From: Fibrobacter sp. UWH6
Lineage (GTDB): Bacteria > Fibrobacterota > Fibrobacteria > Fibrobacterales > Fibrobacteraceae
Reading direction: 5' to 3'
Assembly (NCBI RefSeq): GCF_900142465.1
Contig: NZ_FRAX01000011.1
Coordinates: 62,001-126,000 of the forward strand
Length of the DNA: 64,000 nucleotides
Positions 8,788 to 17,543 of this stretch are shown here, one piece after another. Each line of letters starts with the position of its first letter. The first letter of the stretch is position 1. The position numbers were made by a program, and so were the translations under genes. Under the pieces are notes generated by a model. It was not told where the DNA came from and did not search any database. It saw only the letters and a program-made list of their open reading frames with translations.

Positions 8788-8812
8788 CATATGATTCACA
8801 TTGAATCATATG
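8788..8812. promoter_or_regulatory. Palindromic operator candidate, copy 2
   Basis: Perfect 11-base arms CATATGATTCA and TGAATCATATG are separated by CAT. It lies about 160 bases before the secreted-protein gene at 8972 and shares its core with copy 1 at 7226-7252, making that gene a likely member of the same regulon. Confidence 0.65.
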
Positions 8813-8865
8813 ACATCCAAATTTTTAACAAAGCCCTTTTTTGACGTAAAATTTTTTAGGAAGGA

Positions 8866-8892
8866 CCTTGTGTAACAAGGATTTCTTTTTTT
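8866..8892 (+). terminator. Weak terminator or attenuator
   Basis: A six-base stem CCTTGT / ACAAGG with a three-base loop is followed by ATTTCTTTTTTT. It lies between palindrome copy 2 and the gene at 8972, so it could end upstream transcription or attenuate the gene. Confidence 0.35.
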
Positions 8893-8971
8893 AGTATTTG
8901 CTAGGTATACCAAACCCCTTGTTTTTGTAAAAAAAAACTTACATTTGTAAAGACTGAACTCTGGAGTTTTT

Positions 8972-11374
8972 ATGGATTGTCGCAAAATAGCCTTAACGCT
9001 AGGTCTTGCCGCAGGCATGTCCTTCGCATCGGTATCCCTCAGTTTTTACGAAAAGACAGACGGTTACACCACCACCAACGCCAAGTTTGAATTGGACCAG
9101 AAATCCTGGACTCCTTGGGTAAAGGAAAAAGGCTACGTGACCACAACCATCACCGGTTCAGAGTTCTCCTCTGGCTTGACAGTCACCCCGAATGAAACAT
9201 GCGAAGGTTACCTTACCGGCATCGTCAATTACGGCGGTACCTGTGGAAGCAACAGTCTTGCCGCCTATGGCTATTACGACGGCTACTGGTACGAAATCGG
9301 AGCCTTCTCAAGTGGTCAGGCGTTGTCAATCGAATGTGACTACTCTAAAATAGCCTTCCAGGCACAAACTTCCTCTACAAAGGAATGTAGTGTATCCATC
9401 AATTCTATTGCCATTGGCGGCCCAAGTGATGTTATCGTTACAAAAGCCAACGTGACAAGCGATTATACCAATTACGTCAGAAGCAACGACACCATCTACT
9501 TCACGGTACCGTTCACTGCAAAGATGGAAAGCATAACCCCTTACTTTACGGGATTATACAGTTCGGTCACTCCCAGTACCGCACAAGATTTTAGCAAGGG
9601 GCCTGTTACCTATACATTCAAGTCCAAAAGCGGACTCAGCACCAAAGACATCGTCCTAAACATAAGCCGAACCCCAGGCGATACCAATGCGGCAATTGTC
9701 AATGTTTTTGACTTCTGTTCAGAAAGCAAAGTTTATCAGTGGTACCAAACATATTCAGACTCCCCCATTATTGATGTTACAAAAAGTACCTTGGCTAAAC
9801 AAGGCACATACTGCACAGAGGGAACAAAAATCACCCATCCCCAAAATTCTGGCGACACAGGGTTGGTCGAGTTAAAGCTTTACAAATGGGTACCAGATTC
9901 CATTCGTCATAATTTGTATGGCCGATACAGTGCCGGCAGATCAAATTCAAACTACGCCGGATTAAAATTTTCCGGCTTGGCGAAAAGGAATTGGTATAAG
10001 AATGGCGAGCCAATCAGTGTTGACTTGTTCAATACCCCCATCGATCTAGAAAACACAGTTGTAGAAGTCATTGCACAAAACGGAAGTCCTATTCACTATT
10101 ACAAATTCAAATTTGTTGACGTCATAGAAGAAAACAACTACTTGAGCCAATTGCTCATGATCGACACAGCAAAACAGGAATACATCTACCCAAGAACCAT
10201 TTATGACCCGGAATCTCCCAACGACACGGGAAAGATTATTTACGACCTTCCCTACAAGGGAACGCCCGTTGCAAAACTGTTTGCCTGCGGTTCAGGAGAT
10301 GATTTTTTAGTCGAGAACACCTTTTGGAGAAATTGCGAAAGAACATTTTCTCTTCCCGATACGAACATCACCTTGACTATTACCGGGAAAATGTACGGTA
10401 CATCCGGCATGTATGCTACACTGACTAAAGACTACGATAAAAAGACTTATGCCCTTAAAGTTGTTAGACAGCCAAAGGTCTGGCCAGATAACAGCGTCTC
10501 TGGCATTTACGTTGTAGACCTCACCGACAACAAAAATTTCTCTGCCATTGCAGCAACTTCCAACGCAACGAGTCAAAAGTTCAGCATAAACCTGGCTGAT
10601 AAAAGGTCAAGTATAAACTATAGCGACTATGACCTCTATGTCGCAATGCCCAATCCATTCGCCACATATTCTTATGAACCCACAAACTACGATTACCCCG
10701 TATGGGGTCAGGGAAGTGTACTTTCAATTATAACCTACAATGAAATCAACAAACGAACAGTTCTTTCAGCAAATGTTGTTCACAAGGCTGAAGAACAGGA
10801 TGTTGCCGAACTAAAGTCATTCTTTATCGAAGCCGGGCTTGCATATTTTGAAGGTAAAATTGATCAGGAAAACAAGATTGTTCACGTAGACCTCCCCTTC
10901 GAAATAAACTTGAAGCGAGCAACCATCGTTTTTGCCGGCCCACATAAATCCTATTCTGAGAATTATAAAATTTTCCATGAATATGACTTAAGCGACACCA
11001 TTGACTTTGACTTCCATTCCGCAGATAGCAGCAAGACCACCATTTATAAAATTGTGGCAACATACAACCCGGACATGTACAAGGAAGAACCAACTATAGA
11101 TCCTGGTAAGGATACCAGCGAGGCTTCGTTTGCGAAAATTTTAGACAACGCCAGTGTAACAGTCAAATTTGCGGAAAACAACCTCATTTACACAGGCGAC
11201 ATCCACGAAGTAAAGTCAATCGTTATATATGACGCCCTCGGAAATAAGGTTTATTCTAAAACAGGTTTTGAATATCCCGTCATGAATTTAGAAATCCTAA
11301 ATCAGGGAGTTTATGTAGTAAAAGTTCAAACTACAAACGGAATGTCTTCACTTAAATTCACAAAGAAGAAATAA
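8972..11374 (+). CDS. Secreted protein with type IX-like sorting domain
   Basis: An 800-residue exported protein. The signal peptide (residues 1-19, ending SFASV) is followed by a beta-rich body with repeated Ig-like or adhesive segments of unknown family. Residues about 720-800 (VKSIVIYDALGNKVYSKTG ... LNQGVYVVKVQTTNG ... KFTKKK) have the layout of type A C-terminal sorting domains of the type IX secretion system: a strand, a G-N turn, then G-V-Y-V-V-K-V. That predicts passage across the outer membrane and surface attachment or release. The ATG at 8972 has CTGGAG six bases upstream. An operator-like palindrome 160 bases upstream suggests control by the nearby TIGR02147 protein. Confidence 0.85.
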   Translation: MDCRKIALTLGLAAGMSFASVSLSFYEKTDGYTTTNAKFELDQKSWTPWVKEKGYVTTTITGSEFSSGLTVTPNETCEGYLTGIVNYGGTCGSNSLAAYGYYDGYWYEIGAFSSGQALSIECDYSKIAFQAQTSSTKECSVSINSIAIGGPSDVIVTKANVTSDYTNYVRSNDTIYFTVPFTAKMESITPYFTGLYSSVTPSTAQDFSKGPVTYTFKSKSGLSTKDIVLNISRTPGDTNAAIVNVFDFCSESKVYQWYQTYSDSPIIDVTKSTLAKQGTYCTEGTKITHPQNSGDTGLVELKLYKWVPDSIRHNLYGRYSAGRSNSNYAGLKFSGLAKRNWYKNGEPISVDLFNTPIDLENTVVEVIAQNGSPIHYYKFKFVDVIEENNYLSQLLMIDTAKQEYIYPRTIYDPESPNDTGKIIYDLPYKGTPVAKLFACGSGDDFLVENTFWRNCERTFSLPDTNITLTITGKMYGTSGMYATLTKDYDKKTYALKVVRQPKVWPDNSVSGIYVVDLTDNKNFSAIAATSNATSQKFSINLADKRSSINYSDYDLYVAMPNPFATYSYEPTNYDYPVWGQGSVLSIITYNEINKRTVLSANVVHKAEEQDVAELKSFFIEAGLAYFEGKIDQENKIVHVDLPFEINLKRATIVFAGPHKSYSENYKIFHEYDLSDTIDFDFHSADSSKTTIYKIVATYNPDMYKEEPTIDPGKDTSEASFAKILDNASVTVKFAENNLIYTGDIHEVKSIVIYDALGNKVYSKTGFEYPVMNLEILNQGVYVVKVQTTNGMSSLKFTKKK

Positions 11375-11414
11375 ACGATCTACATTTCGCTAACCAATCA
11401 AACAAGGAGAACTT

Positions 11415-12086
11415 ATGTTCAAAAAACTTCTAGTAGCAGCCGCCTGTGCAGCATCTTTCGCCAGCGCACAGAACATTTAGTTTGGCGGCCACGCAGCCCT
11501 TAACCTTACCGACTGTATGTCTGGTGAAGCCACCACTGACGGAGGCATGAGCGTAGGTTTTAACGCCGGTGTTGCAGCAAAGATTGCCCTTTCCGAAAAG
11601 GCATCCGTCATCCCCGAAGTCACCTTGGACCTGCGTCGCGTTGGTAACGACGATGTTTCTTACACCGCATGGGCCATTGACGTTCCCGTTCTCTTCCACT
11701 ATACCCCAGTCATGAACCTCTACGTAGAAGCAGGTCCGCAGATTGCCTTGATCCTGTCTGGTTCCTGGGATGTTTCTAGCAGCGGTCTCTACGAAGATGA
11801 TTGGGACGATGACGACTATGGTTGGAACGACTATGACTATGACTATGGCTACGGAGCATCTAGCGCAGCAAGCAACCTCCTCGACGACATGTACAAGAAG
11901 AACACCTTTGAATTCAGCTTGGTATTCGGTCTCGGCTATGACGTATCCCCGAACATTGACGTAGGCTTCCGTTACATTCTCGGTCTTACCAATGTGTTTG
12001 ACGATCTAGACCTGGGCCCCCTCGGTTCTTCCGAAGTCGATATTCAGAATTACCAGATGCAGTTTACTGTAACCTACTGGTTCTAA
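11415..12086 (+). pseudogene. Porin-like beta-barrel gene with in-frame TAG
   Basis: From ATG 11415, preceded by AAGGAG, a signal peptide reads MFKKLLVAAACAASFASAQNI and is then cut by TAG at 11478-11480. The same frame continues without any other stop: FGGHAALNLTDCMSGE ... YQMQFTVTYWF, ending in the aromatic residue typical of outer-membrane beta-barrels. The body resembles PorT/OmpA-type small barrels, with an acidic Tyr/Asp loop near residue 130 (DDDDYGWNDYDYDYGYG). A single CAG-to-TAG change (Gln) would explain it. Initiation at ATG 11517 would give a protein without a signal peptide. It is either a recent nonsense pseudogene, a read-through gene or a sequencing error. Confidence 0.75.
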
Positions 12087-12110
12087 CATTTTCTACCTTC
12101 GGATATGCGA

Positions 12111-12142
12111 AAGGCTTGAGTTTTCCACTCAAGCCTTTTTTC
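12111..12142 (+). terminator. Rho-independent terminator
   Basis: The ten-base stem AAGGCTTGAG / CTCAAGCCTT is followed by a T-run. It ends the porin-like gene and lies 17 bases before the end of the convergent Omp85-family gene. Confidence 0.85.
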
Positions 12143-12158
12143 TTTTTCAATTCAAATT

Positions 12159-13565
12159 CTAGAACAGCGTTTTGACACCGACGCCCACAATACCATCCAA
12201 GTAGCTTTCGCCATTGCGAAGGGCATAATAAAAATTGACGCTCCAATTCTTGCGATACTGAGTAAAGGCCAAGCCGTATTCCTGTTCACGCTTCCAGCCA
12301 TGATCCGGACGAGGAGCGCGATACAAGCCCGGCATATAGAAGCCTTCAATGCTCAGGTCATAACCATCCTGCCAAAGCAAAGCGAACTCGGTATAGCCAT
12401 AGGCCCGACTACGCAGGAATCGATAATCCATTCCACGAAAATCGTTCATGCCTCCCAAGGCAAATAGATCTTGACGATCAAGGTCAGCATCGGGAGCGAA
12501 TATTCCACCGGCGGCACCACTGAATCTTGTAATCCAGTTTGCGTAAACCGGTACATAGCGCACCAGGGAGCCTCGCACCTTCAAGTAATGATCCAGGGAA
12601 TCGGGACGAGAAAAATTCCAAGAGGCAAGTCCATAAAATTTGGTTCCGCTACGAGGTAAAGCAAACCGGTCAAGGGACGTGTAGGTCAACTCCAACGAGG
12701 ACGTCTTTTCATTATCACCGATTCCTACAAAGACCCCAATGGTAAAATCAAAACCGATATCGCGGCTAATGCCCACTTCGCCGTAAGCTTCGCGGGTTGA
12801 GGAATCTTCGTCAAAATAGCCGCGGGCAATAACGTTCCAGGCAGAGCCAAAAATCCAGGGTTCCTTGTAAGAGCCATCCAGACGGCGGGAATCTGCGGCT
12901 GTATAACCTTCCAGTTGTAGGTCGCGGGCTGTCCCCAAAATGTTGTACAGCGACACGTTGACATTACCTTCCCACAAGTCAGTTTCGCTGGAATAAGTCA
13001 GCAAGGCTTCCGCCTCGGACATGGCTGCAGCCCGCATATTGAACACGGGAATGATACGGTTCCGGTAGGCATCTCGATACATGCGGGGTTTACCCACTTC
13101 TTCAAAGTACCCCACACGGGCAAGTTTATAATTAGCCCGCTCCAGATCTCTGGGGGAAACATAGGAGCCAACTTCCAGTCCTGTCAATTTACGGAACACT
13201 TCAGGTTTGGTTCCGGTAGAATCCATATTTTCTGCAGGTCCCCACACCCAGGCACTGCCACGATTCAAGTCCAACAGTAATACAGCGGTATTCGTTGCCT
13301 CACTGGAGTCAGCAGGATTTTCCAAAAGTTCGCCAACAAGACTTGCAGCAAGGAATCCGCCATTTTCATAACGTTCCTGGATTTTTCGAGAGGTGTTTTT
13401 CCAGACGGGGCCGTTCAAACCTTCGCAGGGAATTCCAACAAGATTCGCAGCATCAGCTTCATCAGCCATCTCGTGGTAGCCATTCCACACCACGTCAGAA
13501 ATACGACATTCACCACCAAAGGCAATGCTCACCAAAAGAAGAAATGTCAAGAATAATCTAATCAA
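12159..13565 (-). CDS. Omp85/BamA-family outer-membrane protein
   Basis: A 468-residue protein with a signal peptide (cut near AFGGE). Residues about 20-170 hold one or two POTRA-like modules (FRKLTGLEVGSYVSPRDLERANYKLARVGYFEEV is the classic helix-strand pattern). The rest is a beta-barrel that includes the Omp85 signature (LFALGGMNDFRGMDYRFLRS) and ends in Phe (VGVKTLF). Such proteins insert or export outer-membrane and surface proteins. At under 500 residues it is shorter than BamA and closer to TamA- or two-partner-secretion-type members. It lies 78 bases after a large outer-membrane protein gene at the end of an operon that starts with an MglA-like GTPase. Confidence 0.85.
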   Translation of the reverse strand: MIRLFLTFLLLVSIAFGGECRISDVVWNGYHEMADEADAANLVGIPCEGLNGPVWKNTSRKIQERYENGGFLAASLVGELLENPADSSEATNTAVLLLDLNRGSAWVWGPAENMDSTGTKPEVFRKLTGLEVGSYVSPRDLERANYKLARVGYFEEVGKPRMYRDAYRNRIIPVFNMRAAAMSEAEALLTYSSETDLWEGNVNVSLYNILGTARDLQLEGYTAADSRRLDGSYKEPWIFGSAWNVIARGYFDEDSSTREAYGEVGISRDIGFDFTIGVFVGIGDNEKTSSLELTYTSLDRFALPRSGTKFYGLASWNFSRPDSLDHYLKVRGSLVRYVPVYANWITRFSGAAGGIFAPDADLDRQDLFALGGMNDFRGMDYRFLRSRAYGYTEFALLWQDGYDLSIEGFYMPGLYRAPRPDHGWKREQEYGLAFTQYRKNWSVNFYYALRNGESYLDGIVGVGVKTLF

Positions 13566-13599
13566 GGCAACGAAATATAAGATACAAATTATGAGATAC

Positions 13600-13625
13600 T
13601 AGATTCTTCGCTCAGAATGACACCA
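13600..13625. repeat. Intergenic repeat, GATTCTTCGCTCAGAATGAC type
   Basis: The sequence AGATTCTTCGCTCAGAATGA sits between two operon genes. A version with a hairpin inserted at the TTCG is at 35533-35578, so this is a dispersed short repeat. Confidence 0.5.
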
Positions 13626-13643
13626 ACTCATCACTATTAACTG

Positions 13644-16604
13644 TTAAAACACCGCTCTGGCTTCTGTGCTGAGTTTCTGGAAAACATTTTCCTCGGAGTT
13701 ACCAAAGCGCAAAATGTAATGGCAGCCCAGAGAAATAAAATCATTCATGTCAATGGAAAGGGAGAATTCAAAACGATAGGTACGGCCATCACTATAACCG
13801 GACAGGACCTGATAGGGGATGTAATCCCCCCGGTCGTCCACCTGGATTACAGAAAAATTCGCAAAGGCATCCACTTTTTTTTGCTTGTTATATCCGACTC
13901 TAAAAGCGCCTTCCCAAAGGTCAGCTTCAAAATCATTATCAAGATCATCAGCTCCAGTTCCCTGGCGGTAACGGCCTAGAGGCTGAACGAAAAATCCGTT
14001 CAAGAAATCAAACCGATATTTCAAAGAAACATCATAGATGTTCCAGTTCCAAATTTGCAATGCAGAAAGTTCATCATCTTCCATCAACAGGTCCGCCCCA
14101 ACAAAGTGATCAGGATTTATGCGATAGCCCGTTTCGATTTCATGGGAATAGACCGTTTCGAAATATGAAATGGAGCTGAGTTTTTTGTCAAAGGAGGCAC
14201 CCGGTTTATAAGCGAGACTAACACCCGACGGATGTTCCCATTCCACCAGACCTTCCATGTTGATGCGTCCCGAAGTGGTTCGGCGCAAGGCGGCTGCAGT
14301 GACCGGAGGGAAATACAAAGTGCGTCCTGTCGTATCGCTACCTTCTCCATTCCAGGAACCGCCAAAAGTAACATCACGCAAAATTCCTCGTTTTACACCA
14401 AGAGACACACCGGGATTCCAGCGGAAATCAAATCCGAAGGAGGCGTCCGACGAAAGAACGGCCCCCACGGAATCATTACGTCCCATACCGTCATAAACGA
14501 AATCGCCATTGTCGACTCCCTCGATAAACGTTCCCGTCAGGCTATCATAGCGCACATCTCCGGTACCAGGCGCCACCGCCTTATACACAGCCGTATAAAT
14601 TTGCTCTTCTGTCAGACCGATTTTATAAGTGACGTTTCCCGTCAGGCCAATTTCGTCACCACCCATTCGGGAATTCAATTCCCCCACCCAGCTATTTTCC
14701 CCCTCGGAGGAATCGCGGGCAATACGTTCATACTGCAGCAGGTGATTCAAACTAAAGTAACGGGCTCCGTAATTCGCTTCCTGCAACCACATGGCCGACC
14801 GCAAGGAATCCGCCCATTCATTGCCATAGGTATCGCCCCTGCGACAGGCGATTCGACCTCCTGCACTTTCACGCAAGAAGCCTTTGTCAAAATACATCCC
14901 GAAACCGCCTGTGGATTTTCCGTACAGGACTTCATTATGAATCGCTCCCACGCCACCGTCAATTCCTGCCACATCAGAAGTTTCATCAATTCGCGTGTAG
15001 CGGAAATCGCCGCTGCCAAAGGGGCGTACAAAGCCCTGTAAAAATTCAGCGGAAGCGGTTCCCTGGTAACGTTCCATATTCCGGTCTGCGGTACTAGCCA
15101 CACGAATCAAGGCCACTTCACTTAGGGAGTTTCTATTCCGATGTTGCAACGAAATTTTCGCCCTCGAGGAATTCCATTCTTCCCCATCGTTTCGGCGGTA
15201 CCCCCAAAGGGCATTCCCGAACCAGCCATTTCCAAAGGCCGTGCGGAATTTTACCTCGTCGTAAAGCAAGTCGTCATCCAAGAATGCGGAACCACCGTAG
15301 GCCAAATCCCACTGGTCCTGCAAAATGTATGGATCCCAGTCCGAATTTATGCTGCGGAACTCCGTAACATCATAGCCTTCCATAATGCGGTTGCCGTAAA
15401 CATCCATGGCCAACGGGAAATGCAGCAAGTCCCTGGTGGAGTCCGTCGTTACAAACCAGCGGAACGCCTTGCCTTCCGGCCCACCCACATGATCAGAAAC
15501 CGTATTGGAATCGCTCTTGTTCAGAGCCACTTCCAAGTCTGCGTAGAATTGCCGGTTCTGCTGAACGCGAAGGCGGGCCCCCATACGAGCGCTACGATCG
15601 GGGCGACGTAAAGCCCTCAGGGAATCATCACGAACAAAAACTTCTCCGCGGTCAGACTTCAACAAATTGTAATCTTCGTCCGTCCACACGCCGCGACGCA
15701 AACGGTCCACATCGTTCTCCAACTGGAACATGGAAAGATCAAGATACAAGTTGGGATGCCTATAACTGGCGGCAGCCCCCTTCAGAGAATAAATGTTGTC
15801 ATCTTCGTAGGCGTCGTACTCCACCCGAATTTCATCATCAAAGCTAGGAACAATGGAACCCTTGAAATCCAGCATACCGCCAGCATAATTCACCAGATAG
15901 TCTACACCGCGGGTCAGCTTCACCCCATTCATCCAGACCGTTTCGGACTGGGGCACAATGGCTACAAAGCCACCAGACGCATCCAGGGAATACCCCTCGC
16001 GCTGACCGCTGACACCATTCAGAGTTCGTCTAAAATGTTGAACCTCGTCGGTGCCAACAACGCCACGAACCTCAGTGTACCCCCCACCGAAATCACCACG
16101 CACACCACCCATGGCTCCAAGGCTACTCCGTTCAACGGAATACAGTTCCAAGGAATTGTCGACCCAGTTCAAATCCCCCAGATGCAAAAAATAACGGGGC
16201 GATTCCACGCGGAAATAAACCTGGTCCACTTCCCGCAAAGTTGCAGTCGTCTGGTCACCCGCCTTGCGGCCCACATCCGAAAGCAGGGCGTCAATCCATA
16301 CGCTGTCGGCGAGACGCCCCGTTATAGAGAGGCGCAGTTCCTGATCCACCTGGGTGCCGCCATCGCCCACCGTAATCTGCATGGTCTTATAGCCGTGGGT
16401 TTCGACGGAATCATGACGAACATTTTCCGATGATTCATCCACGGAACCCAAACCGTTAGCGGTACTTATTGCGTCCCCATTACTTCGTACAAGAATGGAG
16501 GGGTCCCACACAGGCAATGAATCAACATTCATTGCAAACGCAAAATTTATAAGGGAAAGTAAAAAGAGCAGGCGAAGCCGTCCCAAACGCAATGGGCGGG
16601 ACAT
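13644..16604 (-). CDS. Large outer-membrane beta-barrel protein
   Basis: A 986-residue protein with a signal peptide (LLFLLSLINFAFA) and alternating hydrophobic/aromatic strands for most of its length, ending STEARAVF with the C-terminal Phe used by the BAM machinery. Residues about 215-265 (ETVWMNGVKLTRGVDYLVNY then GMLDF) match a short module also seen in large surface or secretion proteins of Bacteroidetes and Chlorobi; its function is not known to me. The ATG is five bases after the stop of the DUF2914 gene, so the two are co-translated or at least co-transcribed. The context suggests a substrate or partner of the downstream Omp85-like protein. Confidence 0.8.
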   Translation of the reverse strand: MSRPLRLGRLRLLFLLSLINFAFAMNVDSLPVWDPSILVRSNGDAISTANGLGSVDESSENVRHDSVETHGYKTMQITVGDGGTQVDQELRLSITGRLADSVWIDALLSDVGRKAGDQTTATLREVDQVYFRVESPRYFLHLGDLNWVDNSLELYSVERSSLGAMGGVRGDFGGGYTEVRGVVGTDEVQHFRRTLNGVSGQREGYSLDASGGFVAIVPQSETVWMNGVKLTRGVDYLVNYAGGMLDFKGSIVPSFDDEIRVEYDAYEDDNIYSLKGAAASYRHPNLYLDLSMFQLENDVDRLRRGVWTDEDYNLLKSDRGEVFVRDDSLRALRRPDRSARMGARLRVQQNRQFYADLEVALNKSDSNTVSDHVGGPEGKAFRWFVTTDSTRDLLHFPLAMDVYGNRIMEGYDVTEFRSINSDWDPYILQDQWDLAYGGSAFLDDDLLYDEVKFRTAFGNGWFGNALWGYRRNDGEEWNSSRAKISLQHRNRNSLSEVALIRVASTADRNMERYQGTASAEFLQGFVRPFGSGDFRYTRIDETSDVAGIDGGVGAIHNEVLYGKSTGGFGMYFDKGFLRESAGGRIACRRGDTYGNEWADSLRSAMWLQEANYGARYFSLNHLLQYERIARDSSEGENSWVGELNSRMGGDEIGLTGNVTYKIGLTEEQIYTAVYKAVAPGTGDVRYDSLTGTFIEGVDNGDFVYDGMGRNDSVGAVLSSDASFGFDFRWNPGVSLGVKRGILRDVTFGGSWNGEGSDTTGRTLYFPPVTAAALRRTTSGRINMEGLVEWEHPSGVSLAYKPGASFDKKLSSISYFETVYSHEIETGYRINPDHFVGADLLMEDDELSALQIWNWNIYDVSLKYRFDFLNGFFVQPLGRYRQGTGADDLDNDFEADLWEGAFRVGYNKQKKVDAFANFSVIQVDDRGDYIPYQVLSGYSDGRTYRFEFSLSIDMNDFISLGCHYILRFGNSEENVFQKLSTEARAVF

Positions 16605-16609
16605 AAAGG

Positions 16610-17071
16610 CTACCTACGGACGGGTTCCACAAGGAACTGCTGAGTCGACAGAAGCTTTCGACCTGCCGCCAGGTCAACACTCCACTCACCCGGTTTCAGA
16701 AGTTTTGGGACAATGGTCGTATGGCAAACGCCCATAGAAACAATGCAATTTGACTTCTGGACCGTATCCGCCCCGTTGTACCAAATATGCAACAAGGTAT
16801 CGGATTCCAACTTTACAGACGTGGACAAGGTGGAGTAATAGTAAAGGCGAGTGCCTTCTTCAAAAACGCTATCTACACCGAAAGGGGAACCGTTCACGAT
16901 ATGGCTGCAAACCACACTCTGAGCAAGGGAAAGTTCTGCGTCGGCGGAGGAGCTAATAGAAACATCATCCAGGCAGAAGGCCACAATACGATGCACCAAG
17001 AAGCCGAAAAAGACGGCAACCACAATGATTGTCGTCTTTCTCAAATTACGTAATGCGGTAGCCTTTGCCAC
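16610..17071 (-). CDS. DUF2914-containing membrane-anchored protein
   Basis: A 153-residue protein with one N-terminal membrane segment (IIVVAVFFGFLVHRIVAF), so the remaining domain is likely periplasmic. Residues about 48-150 fit DUF2914: VVCSHIVNGSPFG, LHIWYNGADTV, and the closing PGEWSVDLAAGRKLLSTQQFLVE, a small beta-sandwich. The start is GTG at 17071. It sits 29 bases after the Roadblock gene and 5 bases before a large outer-membrane protein, giving it a place between a cytoplasmic GTPase pair and outer-membrane proteins. Confidence 0.82.
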   Translation of the reverse strand: MAKATALRNLRKTTIIVVAVFFGFLVHRIVAFCLDDVSISSSADAELSLAQSVVCSHIVNGSPFGVDSVFEEGTRLYYYSTLSTSVKLESDTLLHIWYNGADTVQKSNCIVSMGVCHTTIVPKLLKPGEWSVDLAAGRKLLSTQQFLVEPVRR

Positions 17072-17100
17072 GGAATACCCGACAAACTAACTAGACCAAA

Positions 17101-17520
17101 CTAGCGGACCAGTCGGCTGGTATTCTGGGTAAATGCAGGAACGGCATCCACCAGCTTTTCGACCAACAGGCGGTTGAAGTCCTCGATGCGGTTGGGCAGA
17201 TGGTTGCCCGGGAAGATCTGCACAAGGAGCAAGGCCTGGTCTACAGGGGAAATGTAGATGGAACGATTGTCGCCAACATAAGAGACAGAGTTGAAATTTT
17301 CGCCACCCAACATGAGACCCACCTGCTTGGCGGAGTCAAAGGAAGCGGTGCTCAGCACTGCCAGCGGAGTGGCATCGACACCAATGGAACCCACTTCTGC
17401 AATAATGGAACCATCGCGGTGGCAGAGCACAATGTATTCGGCCTTAATGCTAGCCTGATAGGCAGACATCAAACGGCGGACTTTGTCAGCATCATCAGAA
17501 TAAATGGTAAAATCACTCAT
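17101..17520 (-). CDS. mglB: Roadblock/LC7 protein, MglB-like
   Basis: A 139-residue protein with one Roadblock/LC7 fold (helix-strand-strand-helix-strand): ADKVRRLMSAYQASIKAEYIVLCHRDGSIIAEVG, DATPLAVLSTASFDSAKQVGLMLG, NSVSYVGDNRSIYISPVDQALLLVQIF. Roadblock proteins such as MglB of Myxococcus act as GTPase-activating and exchange partners of MglA. It is encoded 23 bases after an MglA-like GTPase, which supports this role; the symbol is given by that context and is less certain than the fold. Confidence 0.88.
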   Translation of the reverse strand: MSDFTIYSDDADKVRRLMSAYQASIKAEYIVLCHRDGSIIAEVGSIGVDATPLAVLSTASFDSAKQVGLMLGGENFNSVSYVGDNRSIYISPVDQALLLVQIFPGNHLPNRIEDFNRLLVEKLVDAVPAFTQNTSRLVR

Positions 17521-17543
17521 GAGTAGATTCCTTAAAAATCAGA

